From: Clostridiaceae bacterium
Lineage (GTDB): Bacteria; Bacillota; Clostridia; Lachnospirales; Lachnospiraceae
Direction: 5' to 3'
Assembly (NCBI GenBank): GCA_009911305.1
Contig: QXXC01000024.1
Coordinates: forward strand, 1 to 64,000
DNA length: 64,000 nucleotides
The translations under genes were made by a program, and so were the position numbers. Each line of letters begins with the position of its first letter. Position 1 is the first letter of the stretch. The notes beneath the pieces were generated by a model, which was not told the DNA's origin, made no database searches, and saw nothing but the letters and a program-made list of their open reading frames with translations. Positions 46,815 through 55,758 of this stretch are shown here, one piece after another.

Positions 46815-49031
46815 CGGGGCCGTATAAGCGAGGCCTCGTCTGGCGCCGCCCGGCTGATAGCCTTTTCGCACAAGCATCCATATCAGGGCGGCGAGCAGGG
46901 CGAGTCCTGCCACAGTACCGATGCCGAAGGGAACTTCCCCGGTGATGACGCCTCCTACCTGATATACGATCAGGGAGACGGCATAGGCGAATGCGCACAT
47001 ATAGCCAATCGCAGCAAGCGTCCATTTTGTGTTGTTCATCTCCCGCTTAATTGCTCCCATGGCGGCAAAGCAGGGGGCGCACAGGAGGTTGAAGATCATA
47101 AAGCTCCAGGCCGTGAGTCCCGTAAAGTCCGCGCCGATCAGGGCCCAGATTTCGTCTCCGGACTCAGACAGCCCGCCGCCATACTGGTAGAGGACGCCAA
47201 AGGTGGAAACCACCTCTTCCTTTGCAACAAGCCCGGTGATGGTGGCAACGGCGGCCTTCCAGGCCCAGCCGCCCGCCCAGCCGAGAGGGGCAAAGACCCA
47301 GGCGATGCTGTTTCCGATGGAGGCCAGAAGGGAGGTATTATTGTCCTCCACCTGGACAAGGCCGCCGTCAGCGATGCCGAAGCCCTGTAAAAACCAGAGA
47401 ATGACACTGGAGAGGAGGATAACGGTTCCGGCCCGTTTGATAAAGGACCAGCCGCGTTCCCAGGTCGCGCGGAGCACATTGGAGGCAGACGGAAGGTGGT
47501 AGGCCGGGAGTTCCATGACAAAGGGAGCCGGCTCGCCTGCAAAGGCTTTCAGTTTCCTGAGCATGATCCCGGAAATTACGACAGCCCCGATGCCAATGAA
47601 GAATGCGGAGGCCGCCACCAGCGGGGAACCGCCGAATACGGCTCCTGCAAACAGGCCGATGATAGGCATTTTCGCGCCGCAGGGGATAAAGCCTGTGGTC
47701 ATAATGGTCATCTTGCGATCCCGATCCTGCTCGATGGTGCGTGACGCCATGATACCCGGCACGCCGCAGCCTGTGGCTACCAGCATGGGGATAAAGCTTT
47801 TGCCGGACAGGCCGAAGCGGCGGAAAATGCGGTCCATGATAAAGGCGATGCGCGCCATGTAGCCCACATCCTCCAGGACGGCCAGAAGGAGGAAGAGAAC
47901 AAGCATCTGCGGCACAAAGCCAAGAACTGCGCCCACGCCGCCCAGAATCCCATCCAGGATCAGTCCATAGAGAACCGTGCCTTCAGCCACATGGAGAACG
48001 CTTAAGACAGCGGCGGCCGCGCCCGGAACGATCTCGCCGAACAGTACATCATTGGCCCAGTCCGTGCCCCTGGTTCCGACGGCGACAGAGGATCCGCCCA
48101 TGGCGACGGCATAAACGCAGTACATGACGGCAGCAAAAACCGGCAGAGCCAGTATCCGGTTGGTGACAATGCGGTCGATTTTATCGGAGACGGACAGGCT
48201 GTGGGCCGCCGCCTTCTTTTTCACGGCCTTTTTCACCACACCGGTTATGTAGGTATAGCGCTGACTGGTGATAATACTTTCCGCATCGTCGTCCAGTTCC
48301 TCTTCGCAGGCCGCGATTGAGGCCTCAAGGCGGGACGCTTCCCGGGCGTCCAGCTTAAGCTCCTCCAGTACCTTTGTATCGCGTTCAAACACCTTTACAG
48401 CATACCAGCGCAGATACCGGGAATCAACTGTTCCGGCTAATATTTCTTCAATCCCGCGGATGGCGTCTTCCACGCTGCCGGTAAATACCTGCGGCAGCGG
48501 ATGTATTTTTCCGGCGTTTTCCGTCTGTCCCGGCGCAGCGGCCGTCTTCGCCGCCTCCACGGCCTTCATGGCCGCTTCCCTGCTTCCCTGACGCTTTAAA
48601 GCGCTCATTTCCACGACTTCGCATCCCAGCTCCCGTCCCAGCGCCGCAAGATCAATCTGCACCCCGTTTTTGCGCGTCAGATCCATCATATTCACAGCCA
48701 CCACGACCGGAATCCCCAGCTCGATGAGCTGCGTGGTCAGATACAGGTTGCGTTCAATATTCGTTCCGTCCACGATATTCAGGATTGCGTCCGGTTTCTG
48801 GTTTACGAGATAGTTTCTGGACACAACCTCCTCCAGGGTGTAGGGAGATAAGGAATAGATACCAGGTAAATCCTGGATGACAACCGTCTTATCCCCGATG
48901 AGGCGTCCCTCCTTTTTTTCTACTGTAACGCCGGGCCAGTTGCCGACATACTGATTGGATCCGGTAAGGCTGTTAAACAGGGTCGTCTTACCGCAGTTCG
49001 GATTACCTGCTAAAGCAATGTTTGTTCCCAT
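46803..49031 (-). CDS. feoB: Ferrous iron transport protein B
   Basis: A 742-residue Fe(II) transporter. Residues 1-170 form the G domain with GNPNCGKTTLFN (G1), DLPGIYSL (G3) and NMMD (G4); a helical GDI-like region follows, then about eight membrane segments with the two Gate motifs, including MVATGCGVPGI with its conserved Cys. It imports ferrous iron under anaerobic conditions. The start follows GAAGGAG; feoA genes lie directly upstream and the small Cys-rich gene downstream. Confidence 0.96.
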   Translation of the reverse strand: MGTNIALAGNPNCGKTTLFNSLTGSNQYVGNWPGVTVEKKEGRLIGDKTVVIQDLPGIYSLSPYTLEEVVSRNYLVNQKPDAILNIVDGTNIERNLYLTTQLIELGIPVVVAVNMMDLTRKNGVQIDLAALGRELGCEVVEMSALKRQGSREAAMKAVEAAKTAAAPGQTENAGKIHPLPQVFTGSVEDAIRGIEEILAGTVDSRYLRWYAVKVFERDTKVLEELKLDAREASRLEASIAACEEELDDDAESIITSQRYTYITGVVKKAVKKKAAAHSLSVSDKIDRIVTNRILALPVFAAVMYCVYAVAMGGSSVAVGTRGTDWANDVLFGEIVPGAAAAVLSVLHVAEGTVLYGLILDGILGGVGAVLGFVPQMLVLFLLLAVLEDVGYMARIAFIMDRIFRRFGLSGKSFIPMLVATGCGVPGIMASRTIEQDRDRKMTIMTTGFIPCGAKMPIIGLFAGAVFGGSPLVAASAFFIGIGAVVISGIMLRKLKAFAGEPAPFVMELPAYHLPSASNVLRATWERGWSFIKRAGTVILLSSVILWFLQGFGIADGGLVQVEDNNTSLLASIGNSIAWVFAPLGWAGGWAWKAAVATITGLVAKEEVVSTFGVLYQYGGGLSESGDEIWALIGADFTGLTAWSFMIFNLLCAPCFAAMGAIKREMNNTKWTLAAIGYMCAFAYAVSLIVYQVGGVITGEVPFGIGTVAGLALLAALIWMLVRKGYQPGGARRGLAYTAPERA

Positions 49032-49053
49032 TTTTGTTTGCTCCTTCTAATTA

Positions 49054-49073
49054 TAGTTAATTGGTACTAACTA
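49054..49073. promoter_or_regulatory. Candidate metalloregulator operator before feoB
   Basis: Inverted repeat TAGTTA-8 bp-TAACTA just upstream of the feoB ribosome binding site. The same half-site recurs upstream of the feoA genes (49633-49646 and 49673-49684). A DtxR-type or other iron repressor is a reasonable guess, not shown. Confidence 0.45.
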
Positions 49074-49138
49074 ATGTTTAAAACATATTGCCGCCGCAGC
49101 ATTGCGCAATGAAAAGCATGCCTTTCCATCACTCAGGC

Positions 49139-49363
49139 TTAAGCCTGTATTTCAACCATTTCTGCATCGGCCTTCCGCACGGATAATTCATATCCGCGGA
49201 TGTTCAGCTCCATGGGATCCCCCAGCGGGGCGACCTTGCGCACCAGGATTTCAACACCCTTTGTGATGCCCATATCCATGATGCGGCGTTTAACAGGACC
49301 TTCGCCGTGCAGCCTTGCCACCGTCACAGTCTCCCCAACCTTTACGTCCCTCAGTGTTCTCAT
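49139..49363 (-). CDS. feoA: Ferrous iron transport protein A
   Basis: A 74-residue SH3-like FeoA with VKRRIMDMGITKGVEI and LNIRGYELSVRK, the standard pattern. It binds and modulates FeoB at the membrane inner face. It sits 107 bp before feoB and 17 bp after a second feoA-like gene, with a GGGAGGG site. Confidence 0.92.
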   Translation of the reverse strand: MRTLRDVKVGETVTVARLHGEGPVKRRIMDMGITKGVEILVRKVAPLGDPMELNIRGYELSVRKADAEMVEIQA

Positions 49364-49380
49364 ACTGTTCCCTCCCTGTT

Positions 49381-49590
49381 TTAAATCATAATCCGGCAGG
49401 CCATGGCGCGGTCTAACGCGATCCGGCTGTTTTTGACCTGTAAGATCAGATTGCCGGCAATTTCGTTTATAACTGTAATGGTAGTGTCTGCAACAAAGCC
49501 AAGCTCGGCCAGATGCTGGCGGATGTCATCCCTGCCTGTGATACGGCGGATAGTTACCATTTCTCCTGTTTTCGCCATTGATAAAGGCAT
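49381..49590 (-). CDS. Second FeoA domain protein
   Basis: A 69-residue FeoA-type protein (IRQHLAELGFVADTTITVI, LQVKNSRIALD). It differs clearly from the neighbouring FeoA. Tandem feoA genes are common in Clostridia; one may act as adaptor and the other as regulator. First gene of the feo set, AAAGGAG site 8 bp before ATG. Confidence 0.88.
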   Translation of the reverse strand: MPLSMAKTGEMVTIRRITGRDDIRQHLAELGFVADTTITVINEIAGNLILQVKNSRIALDRAMACRIMI

Positions 49591-49632
49591 TGTGTGTACT
49601 CCTTTCTTACGTGGTTAAATATAGCTAATAAA

Positions 49633-49684
49633 AGTTATAAATAACTAACTACTGTGTAAAAAAGTAAGAAGTTAGTTGTAACTA
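49633..49684. promoter_or_regulatory. Candidate operators upstream of the feo operon
   Basis: Two short palindromes, AGTTATAAATAACT (49633-49646) and TAGTTGTAACTA (49673-49684), in an AT-rich region upstream of the feoA genes. They share the TAGTTA half-site with the feoB-proximal repeat at 49054. The rest of the 49591-49897 gap shows no gene. Confidence 0.45.
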
Positions 49685-49897
49685 CTTCTGTTAATAGAAT
49701 ATATCATATGGGATGTGGTCTGTCAAGAGGGGAAATGTAAATTTAGAAGGTGTCTCCGCATTGCCGCCTTTTTCCCACAGTATCATGTGATCGGTCCACA
49801 CCAGAAGACATTACTGTGAATTCGCTTGAAATACACATGAAAAGGCGTTACCATATACATACATTCAATCATGGCCGGAGCATTTGGAGGAAAAAAT

Positions 49898-50740
49898 ATG
49901 GAGATTACCAGAGCGTGTCTGAAACATCATTCCCGCTGTCTGCACGCCCCGCGTTGCGGCATAGTTGGCCCCAATTTACTTCGCACAGCCCGCTGCGCCG
50001 CGTTCATTTGGCCCCAATCTCCCACAAAGCGGGATGCACATCCGGCAGAAGGCATGTTTCAGACATGCTCCGGGACAAACCGGCCTGTAACAGGCAGAGA
50101 TTTGAAGCTCATTGCAGCAGCAGCCATGCTGATCGATCACACAGGCATCGTTCTTCTGAGAGACAGTATTTTTTACTGGCTCTGCCGCGCGATTGGGAGG
50201 CTGTCTTTTCCGCTGTACTGCTTTTTGCTGGCAGAGGGATTTATGTATACAAGGGATGGGAGGAGATACGCAAAGCTGCTTTTGCTGTTCGCGCTTCTCT
50301 CAGAAATACCGTTTGATCTGGCCCTTTGCGGAAAAATCTGGTATGCCGGCAGCCAGAATGTGTATGTGACGCTGTTTTTAGGCGTGTGTATGATGGCGTC
50401 TCTGGACAGGCTGAGGGAGAGTGAATGGAAACGGCTGGCGGCGGTGGGGGTGTTCTGCGCGGCAGCGGAGGCTGTCCGGTGTGATTATGGGGCCGCCGGA
50501 ATGATTCTAATCGGGGCGTTTTATTATGCCTGCTGCCGCAGGGAGCCCGCGGGCTGGGCTGCAGCGGGGGCGACGGCGCTTCTGCTGTCCCAGCGTTATC
50601 TGGGAAGCGGCATTCTGAGCCTGCTTTTCATCCGTTTTTACAGAGGAGAGAGGGGACGGATCCAATATAAATATGCCTGGTATGGTCTGTATCCGCTGCA
50701 CCTGCTGATCTTATATGGTCTGTCGCTTTTTATGAGATAA
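49898..50740 (+). CDS. TraX family membrane protein with an in-frame palindromic repeat at its N-terminus
   Basis: A 280-residue protein. From residue ~63 it is a complete TraX domain: TGRDLKLIAAAAMLIDHTG, GRLSFPLYCFLLAEGF, then about six membrane segments and the YGLYPLHLLILY end. TraX acetylates pilin in F plasmids, but chromosomal Firmicute members have unknown roles. The ATG at 49898 has GGAGG 7 bp before it; codons 5-58 are exactly the 162-bp palindromic element (49910-50071), in frame and without stop, giving a basic Cys/His/Arg-rich extension. Without it the protein would start MEIT-GTNRPVTGRDL, a normal TraX N-terminus. Confidence 0.85.
   Translation: MEITRACLKHHSRCLHAPRCGIVGPNLLRTARCAAFIWPQSPTKRDAHPAEGMFQTCSGTNRPVTGRDLKLIAAAAMLIDHTGIVLLRDSIFYWLCRAIGRLSFPLYCFLLAEGFMYTRDGRRYAKLLLLFALLSEIPFDLALCGKIWYAGSQNVYVTLFLGVCMMASLDRLRESEWKRLAAVGVFCAAAEAVRCDYGAAGMILIGAFYYACCRREPAGWAAAGATALLLSQRYLGSGILSLLFIRFYRGERGRIQYKYAWYGLYPLHLLILYGLSLFMR
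49910..50071. repeat. 162-bp palindromic element, copy D, inside a coding region
   Basis: Begins AGAGCGTGTCTGAAAC and ends with a near-reverse complement (TTTCAGACATGCTCC). Same orientation as copy B; the 54 encoded residues agree with those of B at about 38 positions. It starts on a codon boundary after codon 4 of the TraX gene and keeps the frame. Confidence 0.88.
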
Positions 50741-50785
50741 GGCTGTCATTTTTTTGCTAAAATGATATTATTATGGTAAAATGGG

Positions 50786-50858
50786 GGAGTATCTGAAACA
50801 TCATTCCCGCCATCTGTGTGCCCTGCTATGCGGGAAACGAAATGTTTAACACGCTGTG
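50786..50858. repeat. Internally deleted copy of the 162-bp palindrome
   Basis: TATCTGAAACATCATTCCCG then CCATCTG followed directly by ATGTTTAACACGCT: one arm and the far end remain, about 90 bp of the middle is missing. It lies in the leader of the flavodoxin-like gene. Confidence 0.6.
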
Positions 50859-50877
50859 GTATAACGGAGGAAAGAAT

Positions 50878-51498
50878 ATGAGCAAAGTTCTATTAATTAA
50901 CGGCAGTCCCCATGAAAACGGCTGCACCTTTACTGCATTGACAGAGATTGCGGATACATTTGCCAAAAACGGTGTAGAGTCAGACATGGCGTATCTCGGA
51001 AAACAGCCGGTTGCCGGCTGCATCGCGTGCGGGAAATGCCGCCAGACCGGGCGGTGCATTTTTGACGACAAGGTGAATGAGATCCTGGAAAAGCTGGATG
51101 AATACGACGCAGTGATCGTCGGCTCGCCTGTGTATTACGCGGGCCCGGCGGGACAGCTCTGCGCGTTTCTGGACCGGCTGTTTTACTGCGGCGGAGGGCG
51201 CATGGCCGGGAAGCTGGCGGCGTCGGTTGTCTCCTGCCGCCGCGGCGGGGCCAGCGCGGCATTTGACCGCCTGAACAAGTATTTTGGCATCAGCAATATG
51301 CATGTCGTCGGATCCCAATACTGGAATCAGGTACATGGCAATGCGCCGGACGAGGCGCGCAGGGATGAAGAAGGGCTGCAGACCATGCGGACGCTGGCGC
51401 AGAATATGGCGTGGCTGCTGAAAAATATGGAGGCAGGAAAGAAACAGGGAATCGCGCCGCCTCAGTATGAGGCCAGGATCAGCACAAATTTTATCTGA
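50878..51498 (+). CDS. NADPH-dependent FMN reductase / iron-sulfur flavoprotein
   Basis: A 206-residue flavodoxin-fold protein. LLINGSPHENGCT is the FMN phosphate loop, CIACGKCRQTGRC a cysteine cluster that could bind [4Fe-4S], and VGSPVYYAGP the flavin ring contact. These are marks of the clostridial iron-sulfur flavoprotein/NAD(P)H oxidoreductase group, thought to reduce oxygen species or quinones. The ATG at 50878 follows GGAGG; the frame extends upstream into a decayed repeat. Confidence 0.87.
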   Translation: MSKVLLINGSPHENGCTFTALTEIADTFAKNGVESDMAYLGKQPVAGCIACGKCRQTGRCIFDDKVNEILEKLDEYDAVIVGSPVYYAGPAGQLCAFLDRLFYCGGGRMAGKLAASVVSCRRGGASAAFDRLNKYFGISNMHVVGSQYWNQVHGNAPDEARRDEEGLQTMRTLAQNMAWLLKNMEAGKKQGIAPPQYEARISTNFI

Positions 51499-51577
51499 TT
51501 CAGAAGAGAAATATACAGGCAGGGGGCGGCCGGGAAAGGCCGGCGCGCCTGTGAAAGCGGCAAAGGAGGAGATGTGT

Positions 51578-53632
51578 ATGAAATGCAGCAAGTGTAAAGC
51601 GGAATTTGAGGATGGGAGCCTGTTTTGCCCGGAATGCGGAAATCCCGTGGAGAGCAAAGGCGACGCTGTCCCGGAGACGAATTTCTGCCCGAACTGCGGA
51701 AGTACGGTGACGGCCGGCTCCGCATTTTGCGAGTCCTGCGGCTTTAAGCTGGGGGACATGCCGGAAACAGAGACCAGCGCCGCGCAGGTAAGTCCGCCGG
51801 GGAAAAACAAGCGTTCTCTGATGCTTGGGATCGGAGCGGCCGCAGCGGCCGTGGCAGCCGCAGCGCTGCTTGTCCCGGCTCTGCGCTCTGGCGGCGGAGC
51901 GAAGAACGGCGGCGTGATGTACTTAAAGGATGGAGGCATGTACGGCGCTGCGCCTGACAAGCCTGGAAAGAAAGCTGTGGAATACTCATACGACTCGTAC
52001 AGAAATTCGGACGAGAGAGTGATGAGGGGATTTGTAAGCGGCTTTCCGCTGCTGAGCCCGGACGGGAAGTATCAGTTTTATATGGAGGATATCGAATGGG
52101 ACGACTCAGCCTATCAGATTTCCTATACGCTGTATGGTAAGAAGTCGCAGAAGGATGAGGGCGTCAAAATCGACAGCCGGATTACGCAGCATGAGCTGAC
52201 CGCTGATAATCAGGTCGTTTATGTTAAGGATAAAAATCTCTACATATCGGATCGGGAGGACAAAGAAAAGCTTGCCTCTGACATCGAGGATTTCTGTATG
52301 GATAAAGCCGGGAAGATCGTATTCTGGACGACCCGTGATCCGGATGACGATACAGAGGCTCTTTACATATGCGACGTTTCGGCAAAGGAAATGGAAAAGA
52401 CAAAGCTCTGCGCAGGCGTTGAGGGTTTTGAGTACAGCAGTGATCTGACTTCTATCTACTTTCTGAAAAATGAAGCGCTTTATCGGATTAAGGATTTTCA
52501 GAAGGAAGAAAAGATATTAAACGGATACGGAGACGGGGAGGAGGGCAGCTTTGACTTTGTAAATAACACGCTCTATTTCTTTGAGCCGGAGCCAATGGAA
52601 ATCGCCGTAATCGATCTGGTAGAGGATGACATGGCGATTGCAGACGCAGAGATGACAGAACCGAATGCAAAGGATTATCAGATCACAGAAGCGGCAAACG
52701 GCTGGGTTCCCGAGCGCACCGTGATTGATCGGGACAGATATGATGCCGACTACGAAAAATACAGAAAAAAGCTGCAGCGCGACCGCCTCAGGGAGAAGCT
52801 GCGCGAGTACAGGATAACACTGGATCTGTATTCCCTGTATTACTATGTGGATGGTGAAAAGCAGCTTATTGCCGAAAACTGCTTAAGCAGCATAGCCGGA
52901 AATAACCGAATAAACGCCGGCGATGCCGCAGCATTTGTCGCTTACAGCAAATGCTCTGATACGGCACAGACAAAACCCATGCTGTCGCAGATTGACGATG
53001 TGTCGGATGTGACCTCGGAATATTATAAAAAACTTTATGAGACGGCTGAAACATGCATATCCTCCGGGGGAAAGACGGCGGTTCTTGAGATAGGGGAAGA
53101 GGAGCAGCTTATGCATGACACATACGCGCTGGATAAGGAACAGCTATACCTTCTTGCCGCCCTGGACGGAAAAGACGCCTGTATCCTGTACTCCGTCGAT
53201 TTGTCCGAGAAGTCCTTCGGGATGGTCCAGATGCGGGATGAGGACGTGGAGGAGCTTGTAGGCGCAGGGAACGGCTGTGTGTACTATTTTAAGGATATCA
53301 CAGATCGAATGACAGGCGATCTGTACTGCAATAAGAAGATGGTTCAGCCGGATGTATCCATATACAGATCAGAAATGGTACCGGAGAGCGGCGCTCTGGT
53401 CTGCATGACCGATTATGACAACAGGAAGGATTACGGGACGCTGGTCATGATGGAAGGATCCGAAAAGACGAAGATCGCTGATGATGTCAGCTACTGGCAT
53501 ATCATGGATAAGGATGCGATCCTTTTGCTGACCGAATACAATAATGACAGGGCCAGGGGCGATCTGAGATATTATAACGGAAAGGCGGCAGAGACGATCG
53601 ACGTGGATGTACGCGCCGTATTCTGCGACTGA
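51578..53632 (+). CDS. Membrane protein with two N-terminal zinc ribbons and large outer domain
   Basis: A 684-residue protein. Two zinc ribbons (CSKCKAEF...FCPECG and FCPNCGSTV...FCESCG) fill residues 1-60, one membrane segment lies at about 80-100, and the rest (~580 residues) is predicted outside, rich in YISDREDKEK- and YYFKD-like strands that suggest a beta-propeller of the DUF5050 type; this is a guess. ATG at 51578 has AGGAGG 8 bp upstream; ATG 51572 is too close. Followed after 41 bp by another zinc-ribbon gene. Confidence 0.75.
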   Translation: MKCSKCKAEFEDGSLFCPECGNPVESKGDAVPETNFCPNCGSTVTAGSAFCESCGFKLGDMPETETSAAQVSPPGKNKRSLMLGIGAAAAAVAAAALLVPALRSGGGAKNGGVMYLKDGGMYGAAPDKPGKKAVEYSYDSYRNSDERVMRGFVSGFPLLSPDGKYQFYMEDIEWDDSAYQISYTLYGKKSQKDEGVKIDSRITQHELTADNQVVYVKDKNLYISDREDKEKLASDIEDFCMDKAGKIVFWTTRDPDDDTEALYICDVSAKEMEKTKLCAGVEGFEYSSDLTSIYFLKNEALYRIKDFQKEEKILNGYGDGEEGSFDFVNNTLYFFEPEPMEIAVIDLVEDDMAIADAEMTEPNAKDYQITEAANGWVPERTVIDRDRYDADYEKYRKKLQRDRLREKLREYRITLDLYSLYYYVDGEKQLIAENCLSSIAGNNRINAGDAAAFVAYSKCSDTAQTKPMLSQIDDVSDVTSEYYKKLYETAETCISSGGKTAVLEIGEEEQLMHDTYALDKEQLYLLAALDGKDACILYSVDLSEKSFGMVQMRDEDVEELVGAGNGCVYYFKDITDRMTGDLYCNKKMVQPDVSIYRSEMVPESGALVCMTDYDNRKDYGTLVMMEGSEKTKIADDVSYWHIMDKDAILLLTEYNNDRARGDLRYYNGKAAETIDVDVRAVFCD

Positions 53633-53673
53633 TACAGATACCAAAGCACACAGGGATAAGGAGGAAACGCGCG

Positions 53674-54066
53674 GTGGCAGACATATTTTCAAAGGGAATT
53701 ACAACACTGAATGTTAAGACGTCTACCTTTCTGGAAGTAAAGAAGATCCAGACCTACATTGCAAAACTCAATTCGGAGACAGAGCTTCTGGAGAGAAAGA
53801 TCGGCGCTGCGGTTTATGAGGCGTGGGAAAACGGAGAGGAGATCAATGAGCAGCTCGTGGCAGAGGAGCTTGCCGGGATTAAACAGAAAAAGCAGGTGAT
53901 CGAAGAGCAGACCCGCTCTGCAGAGGAGCTGACGCGCATGGAGGCAGAGATTCTCGGTAAGAGCGAAAGCCCGAAGCAGGAAAAGAGCTTTTGCCCGAAC
54001 TGCGGCCAGGCGTATACAGCCCCTGCAAAATTCTGCCGGAAATGCGGGACGAAACTGACGGAATAG
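53674..54066 (+). CDS. Small coiled-coil zinc-ribbon protein
   Basis: A 130-residue protein starting with GTG after AAGGAGG. Residues ~15-100 are helical and probably coiled coil (KKIQTYIAKLNSETELLERK), and the C-terminus is a zinc ribbon (FCPNCGQAYTAPAKFCRKCG). No membrane segment. Set between two membrane-bound ribbon proteins, it may be their cytoplasmic partner; no known function. Confidence 0.75.
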   Translation: MADIFSKGITTLNVKTSTFLEVKKIQTYIAKLNSETELLERKIGAAVYEAWENGEEINEQLVAEELAGIKQKKQVIEEQTRSAEELTRMEAEILGKSESPKQEKSFCPNCGQAYTAPAKFCRKCGTKLTE

Positions 54067-54105
54067 ATAACTTGGCGTTTTAAATCAGGATGGAGAACAA
54101 CACAG

Positions 54106-55011
54106 ATGAAATGCAGAAAATGCGGAGAAACGCTCAAAGAAGGAGCCAAATTTTGTACGAAATGCGGGACGAGGGTGGAAGATACGCAGGCAGCAGGCGC
54201 CCCTGAAGGCCAGCTCCCCCCGCGCCAGACAGATAACGGCGCGCCACAGCCCCCCAAAAAGAATCATAAAGCCCTGGCGGCTGTTCTGGTAGGCATTGCA
54301 GTGATAGCCGCCGGAGGAGCCGCAGCCTGGAAGTTCCAGAAAAAGGAGCCGGAAAAAGACATCCCGGAATGGGGCATGGATTTTGACAGTGAAGAAGCCG
54401 GGCAGGAATCCGGACCGCAGGGCCCGGAGGAACCAGATTCCTACGGGCAGACAGATACAGAACGGGCAGAACGCCCTGCAGAAACCGCGCCGGCAGAGAG
54501 CGGGGACGCCGGTGAAGCGGCCGCGCTTTCACTGGAAACCACAGCCGCCGCGCAGGAAGAAGAAAAGCCGCACCGCTATGAGGTGGTAATAATGGACTGC
54601 ACATGGGAAGAGGCATTTCTCGACGCGCAGGCCAGGGGCGGCTATCTGGTTCACTTCGACACACCGGAGGAATACGAGCAGGTAAAAGAGATCCTCTCCT
54701 CCCGGGAAGACGCGGAAAAACTAAAGCTGTGGGTCGGCGGAAAGAGGCTGCCAGGCGAGTATGAGTACCACTGGGTAAATACAGACGGCAGCTTTGACGC
54801 CAGCGTACTGAACTCCGGCCCGTACGAATGGGCCTGGATGAAAGACGAGCCCAGTTTCCGTGACGCCGGCATCAATGTGGACGAGTGTTACATGAATATC
54901 TTCTACTACAAGTCCGAAAACCGCTGGGTCTGGAACGATGTGCCGAACGACATCATCGCGGCTGTCAGCAGCTATAAAGGGCAGGTCGGGTATATCTGCG
55001 AATATGAATAA
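54106..55011 (+). CDS. Zinc-ribbon membrane protein with C-type-lectin-like domain
   Basis: A 301-residue protein. Zinc ribbon (CRKCGETLKEGAKFCTKCG) at 3-22, one membrane segment (about 52-72), an acidic low-complexity linker to residue ~160, then a C-type-lectin-like domain with TWEEAFLDAQARGGYL, KLWVGGKRL and the WVWNDVP core followed by the closing CEYE. A lectin-like outer domain with a cytoplasmic zinc ribbon is unusual; ligand unknown. Third of three consecutive ribbon genes (51578, 53674, 54106). Confidence 0.8.
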   Translation: MKCRKCGETLKEGAKFCTKCGTRVEDTQAAGAPEGQLPPRQTDNGAPQPPKKNHKALAAVLVGIAVIAAGGAAAWKFQKKEPEKDIPEWGMDFDSEEAGQESGPQGPEEPDSYGQTDTERAERPAETAPAESGDAGEAAALSLETTAAAQEEEKPHRYEVVIMDCTWEEAFLDAQARGGYLVHFDTPEEYEQVKEILSSREDAEKLKLWVGGKRLPGEYEYHWVNTDGSFDASVLNSGPYEWAWMKDEPSFRDAGINVDECYMNIFYYKSENRWVWNDVPNDIIAAVSSYKGQVGYICEYE

Positions 55012-55059
55012 GCGGGAGCGGCGGAACGCTAAAATTCGCCCGAAATCCAAAGAAAAAAC

Positions 55060-55088
55060 TTGACAACAGTCCGTTTTTATGCTAAATT
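55060..55088 (+). promoter_or_regulatory. Promoter of the rplJ-rplL operon
   Basis: Perfect TTGACA, 17-bp spacer, TAAATT, just upstream of the L10 leader. Confidence 0.8.
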
Positions 55089-55100
55089 ACATCCATGTAA

Positions 55101-55215
55101 CTGCCGAAGACAGCAGGTGCCGTAAGGCGTAAGGTTCAAAACGCCTGCCGAGGGAAACATAACTAAAGTGTAAGTTTATGCCTCTCTGTCTTTGGGACGG
55201 AGGGGCTTTTTCTTT
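55101..55215 (+). ncRNA. Ribosomal protein L10 leader
   Basis: Between the promoter and rplJ lies a structured leader: CAGGTGCCGTAAGGCG, a conserved GAGGGAAAC-type element, and a terminal stem (CCTCTCTGTC / GGGACGGAGGGG) ending in CTTTTTCTTT. This layout is that of the Firmicute L10 leader, bound by L10(L12)4 to attenuate its own operon. It ends about 50 bp before rplJ. Confidence 0.85.
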
Positions 55216-55266
55216 ACCCGGACGTTTACCAGGCGGTTAGAGATTAATACAGGAGGTAAACTATTC

Positions 55267-55758
55267 ATGGCAAAAGTTGAATTAAAACAGCCGATTGTCG
55301 CTGAAATTTCCGAGTTATTCAATGGCGCCAGGAGTGCGGTTGTGGTCGATTACCGGGGACTGACCGTGGAGCAGGATACTCAGCTCCGCAAGCAGTTCAG
55401 GGAAGCGGGCATTACGTATAAGGTATACAAGAATACCATGATCCGTTTCGCTGCAAAGGGAACCGCATTTGAAGCGTTAGAGCCGCATCTGGAAGGCCCC
55501 ACAGCGCTGGCTGTTTCCAAAGAGGACGCTACGGCTCCGGCAAGAATCATAGCGGAATTTGCGAAAAAGGCAGACAAGCTGGAGATCAAGGGCGGTATCG
55601 TGGAGGACACCTACTACGATGCCAAGGGCATGCAGGTTATCGCAACCATCCCGTCCAGAGAGGTTCTTCTTGGAAGGCTCCTTGGAAGCATGCAGTCGCC
55701 GATCGCGAACTTTGCCCGTGTGGTTAAGCAGATCGCGGAAAAGCAGGGAGAGGCGTAG
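55267..55758 (+). CDS. rplJ: 50S ribosomal protein L10
   Basis: A 163-residue L10. AEISELFNGARSAVVVDYRGLTV and YKVYKNTMIRFAAKGT are its rRNA-binding part; the C-terminal helix (SPIANFARVVKQIAEKQ) holds L7/L12. ATG 55267 follows ACAGGAGGTAAAC. The upstream leader predicts autoregulation. Confidence 0.97.
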   Translation: MAKVELKQPIVAEISELFNGARSAVVVDYRGLTVEQDTQLRKQFREAGITYKVYKNTMIRFAAKGTAFEALEPHLEGPTALAVSKEDATAPARIIAEFAKKADKLEIKGGIVEDTYYDAKGMQVIATIPSREVLLGRLLGSMQSPIANFARVVKQIAEKQGEA

